Positions 47,301-55,789 of a DNA stretch of 64,000 nt are shown here, piece by piece. The notes under the pieces are model-generated. The model had not been told where the DNA came from. It saw only the letters and a list, made by a program, of their open reading frames with translations, and did not search any database. How positions within the stretch are numbered: position 1 is the stretch's first letter; each line of letters begins with the position of its first letter. Location of the stretch: positions 186,001-250,000 of the forward strand of contig JADKFC010000001.1 in the NCBI GenBank assembly GCA_016717655.1, read 5' to 3'. The position numbers and the translations under genes were made by a program. The stretch is from Saprospiraceae bacterium (GTDB taxonomy: Bacteria; Bacteroidota; Bacteroidia; Chitinophagales; Saprospiraceae).

Positions 47301-47441
47301 CACGCAAGGCGAACCGCTCACGGCTTACCGCTTACCGCTCACGGCTTACCGCTTACGGCTGTCCCTTTCGGCTTATCTCCGGCTAACGCCGCGACACGGC
47401 CGCCGCTCCACGCTTACGGCTCCACGCTTCGCGCTCCACGT
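47301..47441. repeat. GC-rich heptamer-periodic repeat patch
   Basis: A GC-rich patch between AT-rich genes. Positions 47314-47334 and 47335-47355 are perfect copies of a 21-base unit built of three heptamers (CCGCTCA, CGGCTTA, CCGCTTA), followed by decayed heptamers to about 47376. A second zone (47403-47441) repeats CGCTCCACGCTT-like units. No frame is maintained, so it is non-coding. It resembles intergenic simple-repeat patches seen in some Bacteroidota. The rest of the 47233-47479 gap holds nothing clear. Confidence 0.75.
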
Positions 47442-47455
47442 CTTGAAATTTTAAT

Positions 47456-47463
47456 TAACTTCG
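47456..47463 (+). promoter_or_regulatory. Probable -7 box of the beta-helix gene
   Basis: TAACTTCG is one mismatch from the -7 consensus, 16 bases before the ATG at 47480, directly after the repeat patch. Confidence 0.35.
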
Positions 47464-47479
47464 TTGAAAATACTTAGGA

Positions 47480-48934
47480 ATGAAAATTAGGGTGTACACA
47501 TTTTTTTTCACTGTACTTTTTATGGGAAGCCAGTCCTTGTACAGTCGCATTTTGCCGGTGGGAGTGGGCAAGACGTATGCTACCGTGACAGCAGCAGCTC
47601 AACAGGCGGTGGCGGGAGATACTATTTTGTGTTACGATGCTTCCATAAACGGAGGTATGTACATCGAAAACCTAAAAGGAAATCAAAATCAGTGGATCTA
47701 CCTGAGGGCTGCACAGGCCGGTGCGACACGCATCCAGGGTGGTAGCAATGCCATTCAGTTTACAGATGCCGCTTACCTGCAAATAGAAGGATTTGTGATT
47801 TCAGGGCAGACAGGAAATGGATTGAATATGGACGATGGGGGAAGTTACAGCACACCGTCACACAACTTGCGACTGGTTAATTGTACTTTTGAAAATATCA
47901 ATGCTACCGGAAACAACGATCTGTTGAAGTTGTCGGGCATTGATTCTTTTGTTATTACCGGTTGCACTTTTAGAAATGGGGCAACAGGGGGCAGCGGCAT
48001 TGACATGGTAGGCTGTCATTTTGGGATCATAGAAAAATGTAATTTTTCCAATTTGGGCAGTAATAGCATCCAGGCCAAGGGTGGAACAGCCGACCTCATT
48101 ATTTCCAGAAACGTATTTACCAATGGAGGGGCCAGGGCGCTCAACCTGGGAGGCAGCACCGGACTCTCTTTTTTCAGGCCCATCGATGCCAAATATGAAG
48201 CAGCTCGCATCCGGGTTATAGCCAATGTTATCAGTGGTTCGGAGGCCCCGGTGGCTTTTGTGGGTTGTACGGAAGTGGTGGTATCCAACAACACACTGCT
48301 CTTTCCGGGCAAATGGGTGGCCCGCATACTTCAGGAAACCGTAGATCCTACCCGTTTTGTGCCTTGTGGCAACAACCTGTTTTTTAATAACCTTATTATA
48401 GTAGACCAGCGGGTTTCTACCGAGGTCAATATTGGGCCCAATACAGCACCGGAAACTTTTTCGTTTCAACATAACATGTGGTACAAAACCACCCAGCCTT
48501 CGTGGTCCGGGCCCCAATTGCCAGGCATAAAAGTCAATAACTGGGTGGCAGACCCTTTGATCCAGGCAGATTCTTTATACGTTTTGGAAGCGACCAGCCC
48601 GGCCATTGCTAAAGGGCTCTCTTATGGTAATGAGGTGGTAAAAGACATCTCGGGCAAAGCTTTTTTTAGCATGCCCACCCTGGGAGCCTGGGAGGCCAAA
48701 ACGGTGACCACACAATCAAAGGAGGAAGCTGCAGAAAGCCCTGTTTTAATCTATCCAAATCCCTGCCAAAACCAGGTTGTAATTCAAAAATCAGGGACTG
48801 CCCTAAAAAGTATTCGTGTTTATGATGTGGCAGGAAAAGGGGCCGATATTGACGGGTTGATATGGGGCGGAATGAAAAAGTTTTATTTATCTCAGTGTTT
48901 GAACCTGCAGGAATTAGTCGTTCTGTTATTTTAA
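47480..48934 (+). CDS. Secreted right-handed beta-helix protein, T9SS domain truncated
   Basis: Secreted protein with signal peptide (FFFTVLFMGSQSLYSR) and a parallel beta-helix seen as repeated short strands (LRLVNCTFENIN, FVITGCTFRNG, GIIEKCNFSNLG, LIISRNVFTNGG). Such folds bind or cleave polysaccharides; no catalytic set is recognised. The C terminus starts a T9SS sorting domain (VLIYPNPCQNQVVIQ ... IRVYDVAGK) but breaks off after about 33 residues of a usual 75-80. The last 30 or so codons (from about 48840) are antisense to the convergent HEAT-repeat gene. Confidence 0.82.
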   Translation: MKIRVYTFFFTVLFMGSQSLYSRILPVGVGKTYATVTAAAQQAVAGDTILCYDASINGGMYIENLKGNQNQWIYLRAAQAGATRIQGGSNAIQFTDAAYLQIEGFVISGQTGNGLNMDDGGSYSTPSHNLRLVNCTFENINATGNNDLLKLSGIDSFVITGCTFRNGATGGSGIDMVGCHFGIIEKCNFSNLGSNSIQAKGGTADLIISRNVFTNGGARALNLGGSTGLSFFRPIDAKYEAARIRVIANVISGSEAPVAFVGCTEVVVSNNTLLFPGKWVARILQETVDPTRFVPCGNNLFFNNLIIVDQRVSTEVNIGPNTAPETFSFQHNMWYKTTQPSWSGPQLPGIKVNNWVADPLIQADSLYVLEATSPAIAKGLSYGNEVVKDISGKAFFSMPTLGAWEAKTVTTQSKEEAAESPVLIYPNPCQNQVVIQKSGTALKSIRVYDVAGKGADIDGLIWGGMKKFYLSQCLNLQELVVLLF

Positions 48935-49850
48935 ATACCTTTCGATAGTATTGCCCTCTTCCCAAAAGGAAGTAGATGGCAAATTCAAAGCGCCCCTTGA
49001 GTTCTGACTTGCCCTTGTTGCTGATTTGAAAGGTAAATTGTAAATCTCCTCCTACATGCACCTTGTTGGTGTGAAGAACAAAATGATCAAGTAGAAGATC
49101 TTCAGAATGGGCTGTGCCGAAGAGTGCCATTACCTCACTGTCACCCGACTTTAGAAGGGTGCGACATGCATGTTTGAGCAGCTTATCGGTTTCCGTATTT
49201 TTGCCCAGGTGGTTTTTAACAAAGCTTACCATTACTTCCCGGTGATCTTTGGATATATCGTTGAGGTGGTTGGCCACCGACTTGCGAACATAGGCAGAAT
49301 CATCGTAGATAAGGTTGTTCAATATTGGTAGGGTAAGATTGGGATTGTTGATGACCTCAGTAAGGTTAAATGACCAGGGAAGTCGGGGTCTGGAGCCTTC
49401 AGATGCCAAGCGCCGCACGTGTTCATTTTCGTCTTTGGTCCACTTTTTCATGACGGCGATTGTGCTTTTGATGTTTTCGCGCAAAAAATGACGGATGGCA
49501 AATTCAGAAGAACCAAAGCGGGTGAAATAATGAAGGGCATCGAGGGAGAGTTCTGTCTCTTTCATACCAAATTGCGAGACATAATCGGGAAAGACCAGGT
49601 TGGTGTACGACCTGGGCATGTGAGGAATGACCGCTTTAAAGATGGCAATGTTTCTGGCATAGGGGCCGGGCAGGTGGCAGTGCAACATTTCTGAAGTATG
49701 GCGCATGCGTTCATTGAGCTCCATTTGAGGGAAGGCCTTTAAAACATCATTGCAAAAAACGGTGGATTTGAATTTTTTTTCCTGTGCATGAATGAGGGAG
49801 GCCAGTTGACCGATCAAAGTGCTGTCAAACATGTCTTTTAAAGCTGCCAT
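48666..49850 (-). CDS. DNA alkylation repair (AlkD-like) protein, 3' end altered
   Basis: HEAT-repeat protein of the AlkD/DNA-alkylation-repair family, whose members bind DNA with alkylated bases and some excise them. Helical repeats are visible (SLDALHYFTRFGSSEFAIRHF, LPILNNLIYDDSAYVRKSV), followed by a beta-sandwich C-terminal domain with VFKITERLIPAGSNTEINK and FSFRPISTRQYRP. Family homology ends at STRQYRP near 48845. The remaining 58 or so codons are antisense to the beta-helix gene. So the true C terminus (about 20-30 residues) appears lost. Residues for base excision were not checked. Confidence 0.8.
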   Translation of the reverse strand: MAALKDMFDSTLIGQLASLIHAQEKKFKSTVFCNDVLKAFPQMELNERMRHTSEMLHCHLPGPYARNIAIFKAVIPHMPRSYTNLVFPDYVSQFGMKETELSLDALHYFTRFGSSEFAIRHFLRENIKSTIAVMKKWTKDENEHVRRLASEGSRPRLPWSFNLTEVINNPNLTLPILNNLIYDDSAYVRKSVANHLNDISKDHREVMVSFVKNHLGKNTETDKLLKHACRTLLKSGDSEVMALFGTAHSEDLLLDHFVLHTNKVHVGGDLQFTFQISNKGKSELKGRFEFAIYFLLGRGQYYRKVFKITERLIPAGSNTEINKTFSFRPISTRQYRPLFLPHHKHEYFLGQSLIFELQPGFGRDLDRLKQGFLQLPPLIVWSPFWPPRLPGWAC

Positions 49851-50071
49851 AAAGATCTTTATTGAAGCACTAAAATATTGGGATATCTACACAATAGGTC
49901 TTTTTTTAGAATAAAATGTAATAAAAGACCATGTTTTAACTGTTAATGATTGATAATCAACGAAAAATGCATAGAATTATCTAAATATCGCAATAAAATG
50001 GGGCAAATGTTAGATTGAGTAAAATATAAATATAATTTTACTTTTTTATTCAAAATCAAAACTTTATTACG

Positions 50072-50491
50072 ATGAACTGGAGTAAATGGATTATCGCTTC
50101 GCTAATTGCAGGAATTGTGTACTATTTATTGGGCTGGCTGGTTTATGGCATGTTGTTGGCTGATGCAATGCCTCTTGCCGAGGGCATGGCCGACATCGTT
50201 CAGAAAAAGCCGGAAGAAATGGACATGGCATTGATGATTGTGAGTTGTCTTGCCTGGGGATTTCTGGTAGGTTATGTTTTGGTGAAATCAGGGGCCTCCA
50301 ACTGGCAAGAGGGTGCAACCCAGGGTTTCATTATTGGAGCTTTAATGTCACTTTCTATGGGCGCAGGCATGGTTGGCATGTTTAAATTTGCTCTTATGAG
50401 CAACACATGGATTGACATGGTTGCCAATGGAGTATGCACAGCCATAAGTGCAGCAGTTGCCGCCTGGTTCCTCGGACGGGGTAAACAGTAA
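50072..50491 (+). CDS. Four-helix membrane protein of unknown function
   Basis: 139-residue inner-membrane protein with four hydrophobic segments (about residues 5-30, 52-72, 84-108 and 115-135) and a short GRGKQ tail. It resembles small integral membrane proteins such as DUF1761 in size and layout, but I cannot assign it. It stands alone, ends in a clear terminator and has an AT-rich upstream region (49851-50071) with no other gene. Confidence 0.75.
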   Translation: MNWSKWIIASLIAGIVYYLLGWLVYGMLLADAMPLAEGMADIVQKKPEEMDMALMIVSCLAWGFLVGYVLVKSGASNWQEGATQGFIIGALMSLSMGAGMVGMFKFALMSNTWIDMVANGVCTAISAAVAAWFLGRGKQ

Positions 50492-50507
50492 TTATCTATA
50501 AACCGTT

Positions 50508-50540
50508 GCGGGGCAGTCCTTTGGATTTGCTCCGCTTTTA
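50508..50540. terminator. Terminator between membrane-protein and TetR genes
   Basis: GCGGGGCA (50508-50515) pairs with TGCTCCGC (50528-50535) through one G-T pair, with a 12-base loop and a T-rich tail. It lies 16 bases after the plus-strand stop and just before the convergent tetR stop at 50538. Confidence 0.7.
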
Positions 50541-51209
50541 TTTTAACACCTTATGGATGAGGTCGCGCAGATAACTTAGAGTGTACGATGTTGCATCATG
50601 GTTATCGGCATCTGTAAGCCTTGGCAGGTGACTGATAAAGTATTGCTGGGAATGGGCTGTTTCTACCAGTGTACTGGCCAGAGAATGGGGGTAGGGATAA
50701 CAGCTATCTATTTCAATAATTACTTCTGCAATGGCCTGACAAAGGTCTTTATATGGCTTAAAAACCTGGTGTTTGTTGATTTCATTGACATCCTTGATTA
50801 AAAAAGTCTTTGAAGATTCAGCCACTACAATTTCATAAAGCAGGTTTTGGTCGAAGTCAATACCCCCCGATTGAGCAGGTAGTTTGGTGGTCAGTAATTC
50901 TATGATGCTATCCAGTTTTTCTCTGGCATCTCCCAGGTTTTGGATTTTAAACATCACCATGAACTCCAGATAACTCCAGTACCAATTTAGGATGTAAAGG
51001 AGCAACCTGTGTTTGTTTTCAAAATACCGGTAAACGGTGGCTTCGGTAATTTCTACCTCCTGGGCCAGTTTTTTAAACGTAAATGATTCAAAACCAAGTT
51101 CATGTATCATTTTGATGCCCTGCTGGACAATGCTCTTGCCTATGGCAGATTGACTAGGGTCCTTGAGGTATATTTTTTCACTTACTTTAAATGATAGTTG
51201 AAAATCCAT
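50538..51209 (-). CDS. TetR family regulator
   Basis: 223-residue TetR repressor. The DNA-binding domain lies about residues 22-70: IVQQGIKMIHELGFESFTF, then the turn and recognition helix KKLAQEVEITEATVYRYFENK. The ligand-binding C-terminal part is of usual length and unassigned. ATG 51209 is chosen because the -7 box TACCTTTG at 51226-51233 lies upstream of it; a start at 51239 would precede that box. It is divergent from the ABC-HlyD-TolC operon and likely represses it and itself via the repeats in 51249-51325. Confidence 0.9.
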   Translation of the reverse strand: MDFQLSFKVSEKIYLKDPSQSAIGKSIVQQGIKMIHELGFESFTFKKLAQEVEITEATVYRYFENKHRLLLYILNWYWSYLEFMVMFKIQNLGDAREKLDSIIELLTTKLPAQSGGIDFDQNLLYEIVVAESSKTFLIKDVNEINKHQVFKPYKDLCQAIAEVIIEIDSCYPYPHSLASTLVETAHSQQYFISHLPRLTDADNHDATSYTLSYLRDLIHKVLK

Positions 51210-51225
51210 GGTTAACTCTTTGATA

Positions 51226-51233
51226 CAAAGGTA
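51226..51233 (-). promoter_or_regulatory. -7 box of tetR
   Basis: On the minus strand TACCTTTG is an exact -7 match, 16 bases before the ATG at 51209. Operator-like copy 1 (51250-51259) lies in its upstream region. Confidence 0.65.
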
Positions 51234-51248
51234 GTACAATTGAATTTA

Positions 51249-51325
51249 TATAGTGTTACATCTTAAAGAATTTTAACACTATATTAAAATAATAGTAATA
51301 CTATATTAAGTATTTGTAACACTAT
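51249..51325. promoter_or_regulatory. Array of four TetR-operator-like motifs
   Basis: Four copies of GTAACACTAT or a close variant: an inverted copy ATAGTGTTAC at 51250-51259, TTAACACTAT around 51273-51282, GTAATACTAT around 51295-51304 and GTAACACTAT at 51316-51325. Copies 1 and 4 are exact inverted repeats of each other. The last overlaps the -7 box of the ABC gene, and the first lies upstream of the tetR box, as expected if one repressor controls both. Confidence 0.7.
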
Positions 51326-51330
51326 CTTTG
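51323..51330 (+). promoter_or_regulatory. -7 box of the ABC-HlyD-TolC operon
   Basis: TATCTTTG is an exact -7 match ending four bases before the ATG at 51335. It overlaps operator-like copy 4 by three bases. The spacing predicts a leaderless transcript. Confidence 0.65.
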
Positions 51331-51334
51331 TGGC

Positions 51335-52975
51335 ATGGAAAAAGAAAATCAAACCCAAAAGATTGGAGTTTCATATGCTTCAGCCCTGAGTAAGCTCTTT
51401 CGCACCATCCAACTGGATAATAAGGATGTTCTGGCAGTTTACTTTTTTGCCATTTTTTCAGGAATCGTATTTTTATCGCTGCCTTTGGGCATCCAATCCA
51501 TTATCGGCTTTGTGATGGCGGGCAGTGTGAGTACTTCTATCATAGTTCTTATTGTATTGGTGTTATTGGGGGTGATCATCAACGGACTTTTGCAGGTCCG
51601 CCAGATGGAACACATCGAAAAAATTGAGCAGAAAATTTACGTCCGCTACGCCTTTGAATTTAGTCACAAACTACTAGCTATCGACCTCGACAAGGCGCGC
51701 AAATACCACTTACCGGAGTTGGTCAATCGTTTTTTGGAAGTATCCTCACTCCAAAAGAGTTTGCAAAAGCTGCTAATTGACATTCCGGCCGCCCTGGTAC
51801 AAATTATTTTTGGTACCCTGCTCTTGTCCTTTTATCACCCGCTTTTTCTGGGCTTTGGCCTGGTCATGTTGATCATTGTGCTGCTGATTCTCCGATTCAC
51901 GGCGTCGCAAGGCCTTACCTCAGCCGTCAATACGAGTGATGCCAAGTATGCCCTTACCTCCTGGTTTCAGGACCTAAGTGCGGCCATCCTGGATTTTAAA
52001 GCAGAAACTTATGACGATTGGCATATGAATCGTACAGATCAGCTGGTGAGTGAATACCTCAAACACAGAACCCGGCATTTCAGGGTTTTAAAATTTCAAT
52101 ACTGGAGCTTGATTGCTTTTAAAATCAGCATCATTGCCATCATGCTAATTTTAGGAGTTGTACTGTTGGTGGATCAACAAATCAACATCGGTCAGTTTAT
52201 TGCAGCAGACCTGGTAATCATCACGATTATCAATTCAGTTGAAAAATTCATAGGCAATTTTGACAAGGTATACAACGCCCTGGTAGCACTTGAGAAACTG
52301 GAAAAAGTAGTGGGCCTTCCGGAAGAGGTAACCGGCAATTTCCAGCGCCATTCTTCTGAGATGCCAACGTCGCATTCATTGACCCCATTTGAAAATGCTG
52401 AAGGCGAATGGAAGCTCGAAGCCGGCCAATGGTCGTGCTGGATCACTCCTACAGCTTATTTGTCGCGACAGATGCCCATGATAACCGGCCTTATAGAAAT
52501 GAAAGAAGGCCATGCCCTCATCGATGGACTGCCAACCACCAGTTTTAAACCCTCACCACTTAGGCAAAGCATAGGGTGGATGGGCAAAAACAGTGGACTG
52601 TTTCACGGCAGTATTTTGGAAAATATTACCATGGGCAATGAACCTTCTGACCCTGAACAACTCATGCAGCTGGCCCACCTCACAGGACTTATGAAAGCCA
52701 TTGCCCGATTTAAAAATGGATTTGATACCCAATTGGGACCCAGAGGGCACAAAGCAGATGGTCCCTTAAAACATGCCATCTTGCTGACCAGGGCCTTGTT
52801 GGGTAGCAAGGTACTCATCCTGTTAGAAGATCCCTTCCACCATTTATCAGATGAAGAAGTATTGCGTTTGCTCAATTACCTAAAGCGCAAAGAACTTACC
52901 CTGGTGGTGAGTGTGCCGGAAGCAGACAATCGCATAAAACAAATGTTTGACCAGGTTATAACCCTCAATTATTGA
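51335..52975 (+). CDS. ABC exporter subunit with degenerate ATPase domain
   Basis: 546-residue membrane protein of the type I secretion/LssB-like class without a C39 peptidase domain. Six hydrophobic helices (about residues 36-310) are followed by an NBD-like domain. Every catalytic signature is altered: the Walker A position (about 364-379) reads WSCWITPTAYLSRQ with no GxxGxGKS; the Q-loop has MGK near 418; the ABC signature (about 474) is ADGPLK instead of LSGGQ; Walker B has E498-D499; the switch His (about 526) is S-V. The frame is intact. Nearby motifs such as GLFHGSILENITMG and ALLGSKVLIL remain. Probably catalytically inactive or needing another ATPase; inference. Confidence 0.85.
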   Translation: MEKENQTQKIGVSYASALSKLFRTIQLDNKDVLAVYFFAIFSGIVFLSLPLGIQSIIGFVMAGSVSTSIIVLIVLVLLGVIINGLLQVRQMEHIEKIEQKIYVRYAFEFSHKLLAIDLDKARKYHLPELVNRFLEVSSLQKSLQKLLIDIPAALVQIIFGTLLLSFYHPLFLGFGLVMLIIVLLILRFTASQGLTSAVNTSDAKYALTSWFQDLSAAILDFKAETYDDWHMNRTDQLVSEYLKHRTRHFRVLKFQYWSLIAFKISIIAIMLILGVVLLVDQQINIGQFIAADLVIITIINSVEKFIGNFDKVYNALVALEKLEKVVGLPEEVTGNFQRHSSEMPTSHSLTPFENAEGEWKLEAGQWSCWITPTAYLSRQMPMITGLIEMKEGHALIDGLPTTSFKPSPLRQSIGWMGKNSGLFHGSILENITMGNEPSDPEQLMQLAHLTGLMKAIARFKNGFDTQLGPRGHKADGPLKHAILLTRALLGSKVLILLEDPFHHLSDEEVLRLLNYLKRKELTLVVSVPEADNRIKQMFDQVITLNY

Positions 52976-52982
52976 TAGTATC

Positions 52983-54323
52983 ATGAATTATAAATACATA
53001 CATCCCCATTTTGAAACCGAATCGCGGAAGTCCTCTTTTGGTTCTTTTTCGAAAGTATACAGGATTAAGAAAGAGGCCAGTCTTATTCGGTGGACCCTCG
53101 CCATTCTTTTGGTCATCATCATCTGTTTATTTTTACCGTGGACCCAAAACGTACGCTCAAAGGGAAAGGTAACCACCCTCAGATTGGAAGACAGGGCTCA
53201 GGAAGTCAATACCGTTATTGGTGGAAGGATCGCTCAATGGTACGTCACCGAGGGCGATCAGGTGATGGCGGGTGATACCCTGGTGCGATTAGAAGAAGTA
53301 AAGGTGGAGTATTTTGATCCGCAGCTTTTGGCCAGAACGCAGGATCAGCTCTCTGCCAAGTCAGATGCGGTTGAATTGTACAATGACAAGTCAAATGCCA
53401 TTGGTTCGCAGATAACTGCCCTGCAGGCTGCCCTCAATTCGAAATTGCAGGTCATCGACAACAAGATGCAGCAGCAAAAATTGAAGATCACCAATGATAG
53501 TACTGAATATGTAGCCTTGGGCAATGAGCTAAAAGCTTACCTCCGACAGAATGAAGCCGCAAAGATATTGTTGGATAGTGGTGCCATTTCCAAGGTTGAA
53601 TATGAAAAGAGGTGGGTCAACTACCAGCTTTCTCAGGGCAAGGTAGTGATGGTTAAAAACAAATGGGAACAAAGCAAACAAGAACTTTATGCCCTTCGCT
53701 TTGAAAGAAACCTGGCCATCCAGGACTATACGGATAAAATTGCTAAAGCTAGAGGCGATCGATCTGCAGTGCTCTCAGAAGTAGCAGGCACCAGGGCAGA
53801 AGTAGCTAAGTTGCAAAACCTCTTTGCCAACTATGATGCCCGCAGTAAGTATTACTATATCACAGCACCTCAGTCCGGACAACTCAGCAAGGCCATGAAG
53901 GCAGGTATAGGTGAATGGGTAAAGGAAGGTGATTTCATCGCCGAAATCGTACCAACCCAGCAAAACAAGGCAGTTGAGATTTACATCCATCCTGTTGATC
54001 TGCCCCTGGTCCAGAAAGACCAAAAGGTGATGCTGGTTTTTGACGGGTATCCTGCCATCGTATTTAGTGGCTGGCCGGCTTCCAGTTATGGAACGTTTAG
54101 AGGGGTCGTTACATTTATTGGACAAGCCGCCGATGCCAATGGAAAATTTCGGGTCATGGTACGGGAAGACAATTCCTATCGTCAATGGCCGCAAACCCTG
54201 ACCATTGGTACAGCGGCCCAAGGCATCAGCATGCTCAAAGAAGTGCCCGTGTATTATGAGCTGTGGAGAAACATCAACGGCTTCCCACCAGATTTCTATA
54301 AGGTGACAACCGATAAAAAGTAA
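52983..54323 (+). CDS. HlyD family adaptor of the exporter
   Basis: 446-residue membrane-fusion protein: an N-terminal cytoplasmic stretch, one transmembrane segment (WTLAILLVIIICLFLPW, about residues 37-53), a lipoyl half motif (VIGGRIAQWYVTEGDQVMAGD), a long coiled coil rich in Gln and Lys (about residues 110-280), the second lipoyl half (APQSGQLSKAM) and a beta-barrel domain. It spans the periplasm from the ABC subunit to TolC. The gene is seven bases after the ABC gene. Confidence 0.9.
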   Translation: MNYKYIHPHFETESRKSSFGSFSKVYRIKKEASLIRWTLAILLVIIICLFLPWTQNVRSKGKVTTLRLEDRAQEVNTVIGGRIAQWYVTEGDQVMAGDTLVRLEEVKVEYFDPQLLARTQDQLSAKSDAVELYNDKSNAIGSQITALQAALNSKLQVIDNKMQQQKLKITNDSTEYVALGNELKAYLRQNEAAKILLDSGAISKVEYEKRWVNYQLSQGKVVMVKNKWEQSKQELYALRFERNLAIQDYTDKIAKARGDRSAVLSEVAGTRAEVAKLQNLFANYDARSKYYYITAPQSGQLSKAMKAGIGEWVKEGDFIAEIVPTQQNKAVEIYIHPVDLPLVQKDQKVMLVFDGYPAIVFSGWPASSYGTFRGVVTFIGQAADANGKFRVMVREDNSYRQWPQTLTIGTAAQGISMLKEVPVYYELWRNINGFPPDFYKVTTDKK

Positions 54324-54326
54324 GCG

Positions 54327-55713
54327 ATGAAAAAAAATTATTTTTTTGTTTTCGTATTTTTTGCTTCAGCATTGGCTGCCCAGCAAGATAGTATTCTTGG
54401 TTATGATGTGTTTATCCGACAAATCAGAGATTACCATCCTTTATCTCTCAAAGCTGATTTATTGGTTGATGCTGCCAATGCCGGCTTGTTGGAAGCCAAA
54501 GGGGGTTTTGATCCAATCCTTGACTTTAAAAAAGCGGATAAAAATTTTTCCGGCACTACGTACTATGATAAAAATGCGCTTTCGCTTAAATGGCCCACAC
54601 CATGGGCTGTCCAGCTTAATACGGGCATTGAAAGGGCAGAGGGTGTGTACCTCGATCCTGAAACAACGGTAGGCACCATTTCCTATCTTGGACTGGATCT
54701 GCCACTGCTCAAAGGACTATGGATGGATGAAAGGAGGGCGGCCCTGCAGATGGCAAGGCAGTACAGCAACCAAAGCGAAGAAGCCAGAATCCTCGCTTAC
54801 AACCAGGTGGTTTCATCAGCAGCACAGGCCTACTGGACCTGGCTAGAAAAATATGAGGTCTGGCGCTTGACCACCGACACCTGGCAATTGGCCGAGCAAA
54901 GAAAAAACTTGTTGAGAACCTTGTTTGTCAATGGTGATCGATCGGAGGCCGACACCATGGAATTGTTTATCCAGGTCAATCAACTGAGGATGCAGCGAGA
55001 CGAAAGAAGGACAGAATACCTCAATGCCGGCCTACATCTGTCTAACTTTGTTTGGCGGGAGCGCAGCCTGACAGCCTGATGACAGGTAAAATTTTTCCTG
55101 TGAAAACCGACTGGCAGAGAGGGGAGGAAGAGGGGCTGAAGCTGGCCTTGTCCAATGTCCCCCTTTTGTCCAATCCGGCAGTAAAATGGTATGAATTCAA
55201 ACTGAAGGCGCTGGAGATTGAGCAGCGATACAAAAAGCAAATGCTCTTGCCCGAGCTCAACCTCAGCACCCGCCTCCTCAGCAAAAACAGCTACCAGTTT
55301 TCGGGGCTTGATCGTTTTTATTTTACAGACAACTACCTGCTGGGAGTCCAATTCAAAATGCCCCTTCTGCTGAGAGAGGGTAGAGGGGCATTACAAAAAA
55401 CAAAGATAAAAATCCGGGATACCCAATTGGATATGCAGCTAAAAGTGAGAGACCTGGCCAATAAAGAAAACGCGCTACCAATGAATTGGCTTTATTAGTG
55501 GGTCAAATCGAAAACATCGCTGCCCTCATCCAGGCCCAAAGCCGATTGTATGCCTTGGAAATCTCCCGATTCAATCTGGGTGAGAGCAGTGTGTTTTTGG
55601 TCAATGCCCGCGAGCAAAAGTTACTTGAACTCAAAGGCAAAGAAGTAGAGCTGAAGGCCAAAAGAGCCAAAGTCATTGCTAAACTTTATGAGTTGAGAGC
55701 TACGTTTCTATAA
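54327..55713 (+). pseudogene. TolC-like outer-membrane channel, two frameshifts
   Basis: Outer-membrane efflux protein of the exporter, with signal peptide (FVFVFFASALAAQQ). Three frames cover one gene: 54327-55079, 55052-55498 and 55486-55713. Restoring one G at about 55054-55055 gives FVWAGAQPDSLMTG, and one base in the AAA run near 55466-55473 gives a run into ATNELALLVGQIENIAAL. The corrected product is 462 residues, normal for TolC. The gene is three bases after hlyD. Both breaks look like small homopolymer errors rather than decay. Confidence 0.84.
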
Positions 55714-55789
55714 ATTGTTGGTAATTGAACTAAATAGAATAGCGCATCTGGTAACTTGATGTCCAAATAATCCTATTTGTTGGAAGGTT

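Noticed and set aside
47301..47441. CRISPR array
   Set aside because: Units are seven or 21 bases, directly abutting, with no unique spacers and no cas genes in the window.
47858..48517. Long open frame on the minus strand within the beta-helix gene
   Set aside because: It is antisense to a clear secreted protein, has no domain-like sequence and no promoter.
48848..48948. Possible frameshift restoring a full T9SS C terminus to the beta-helix protein
   Set aside because: Adding a G near 48856 opens a frame ending in a sorting-domain-like sequence, but that frame is the exact antisense of conserved AlkD-family residues on the minus strand. The minus strand is the real coding strand there.
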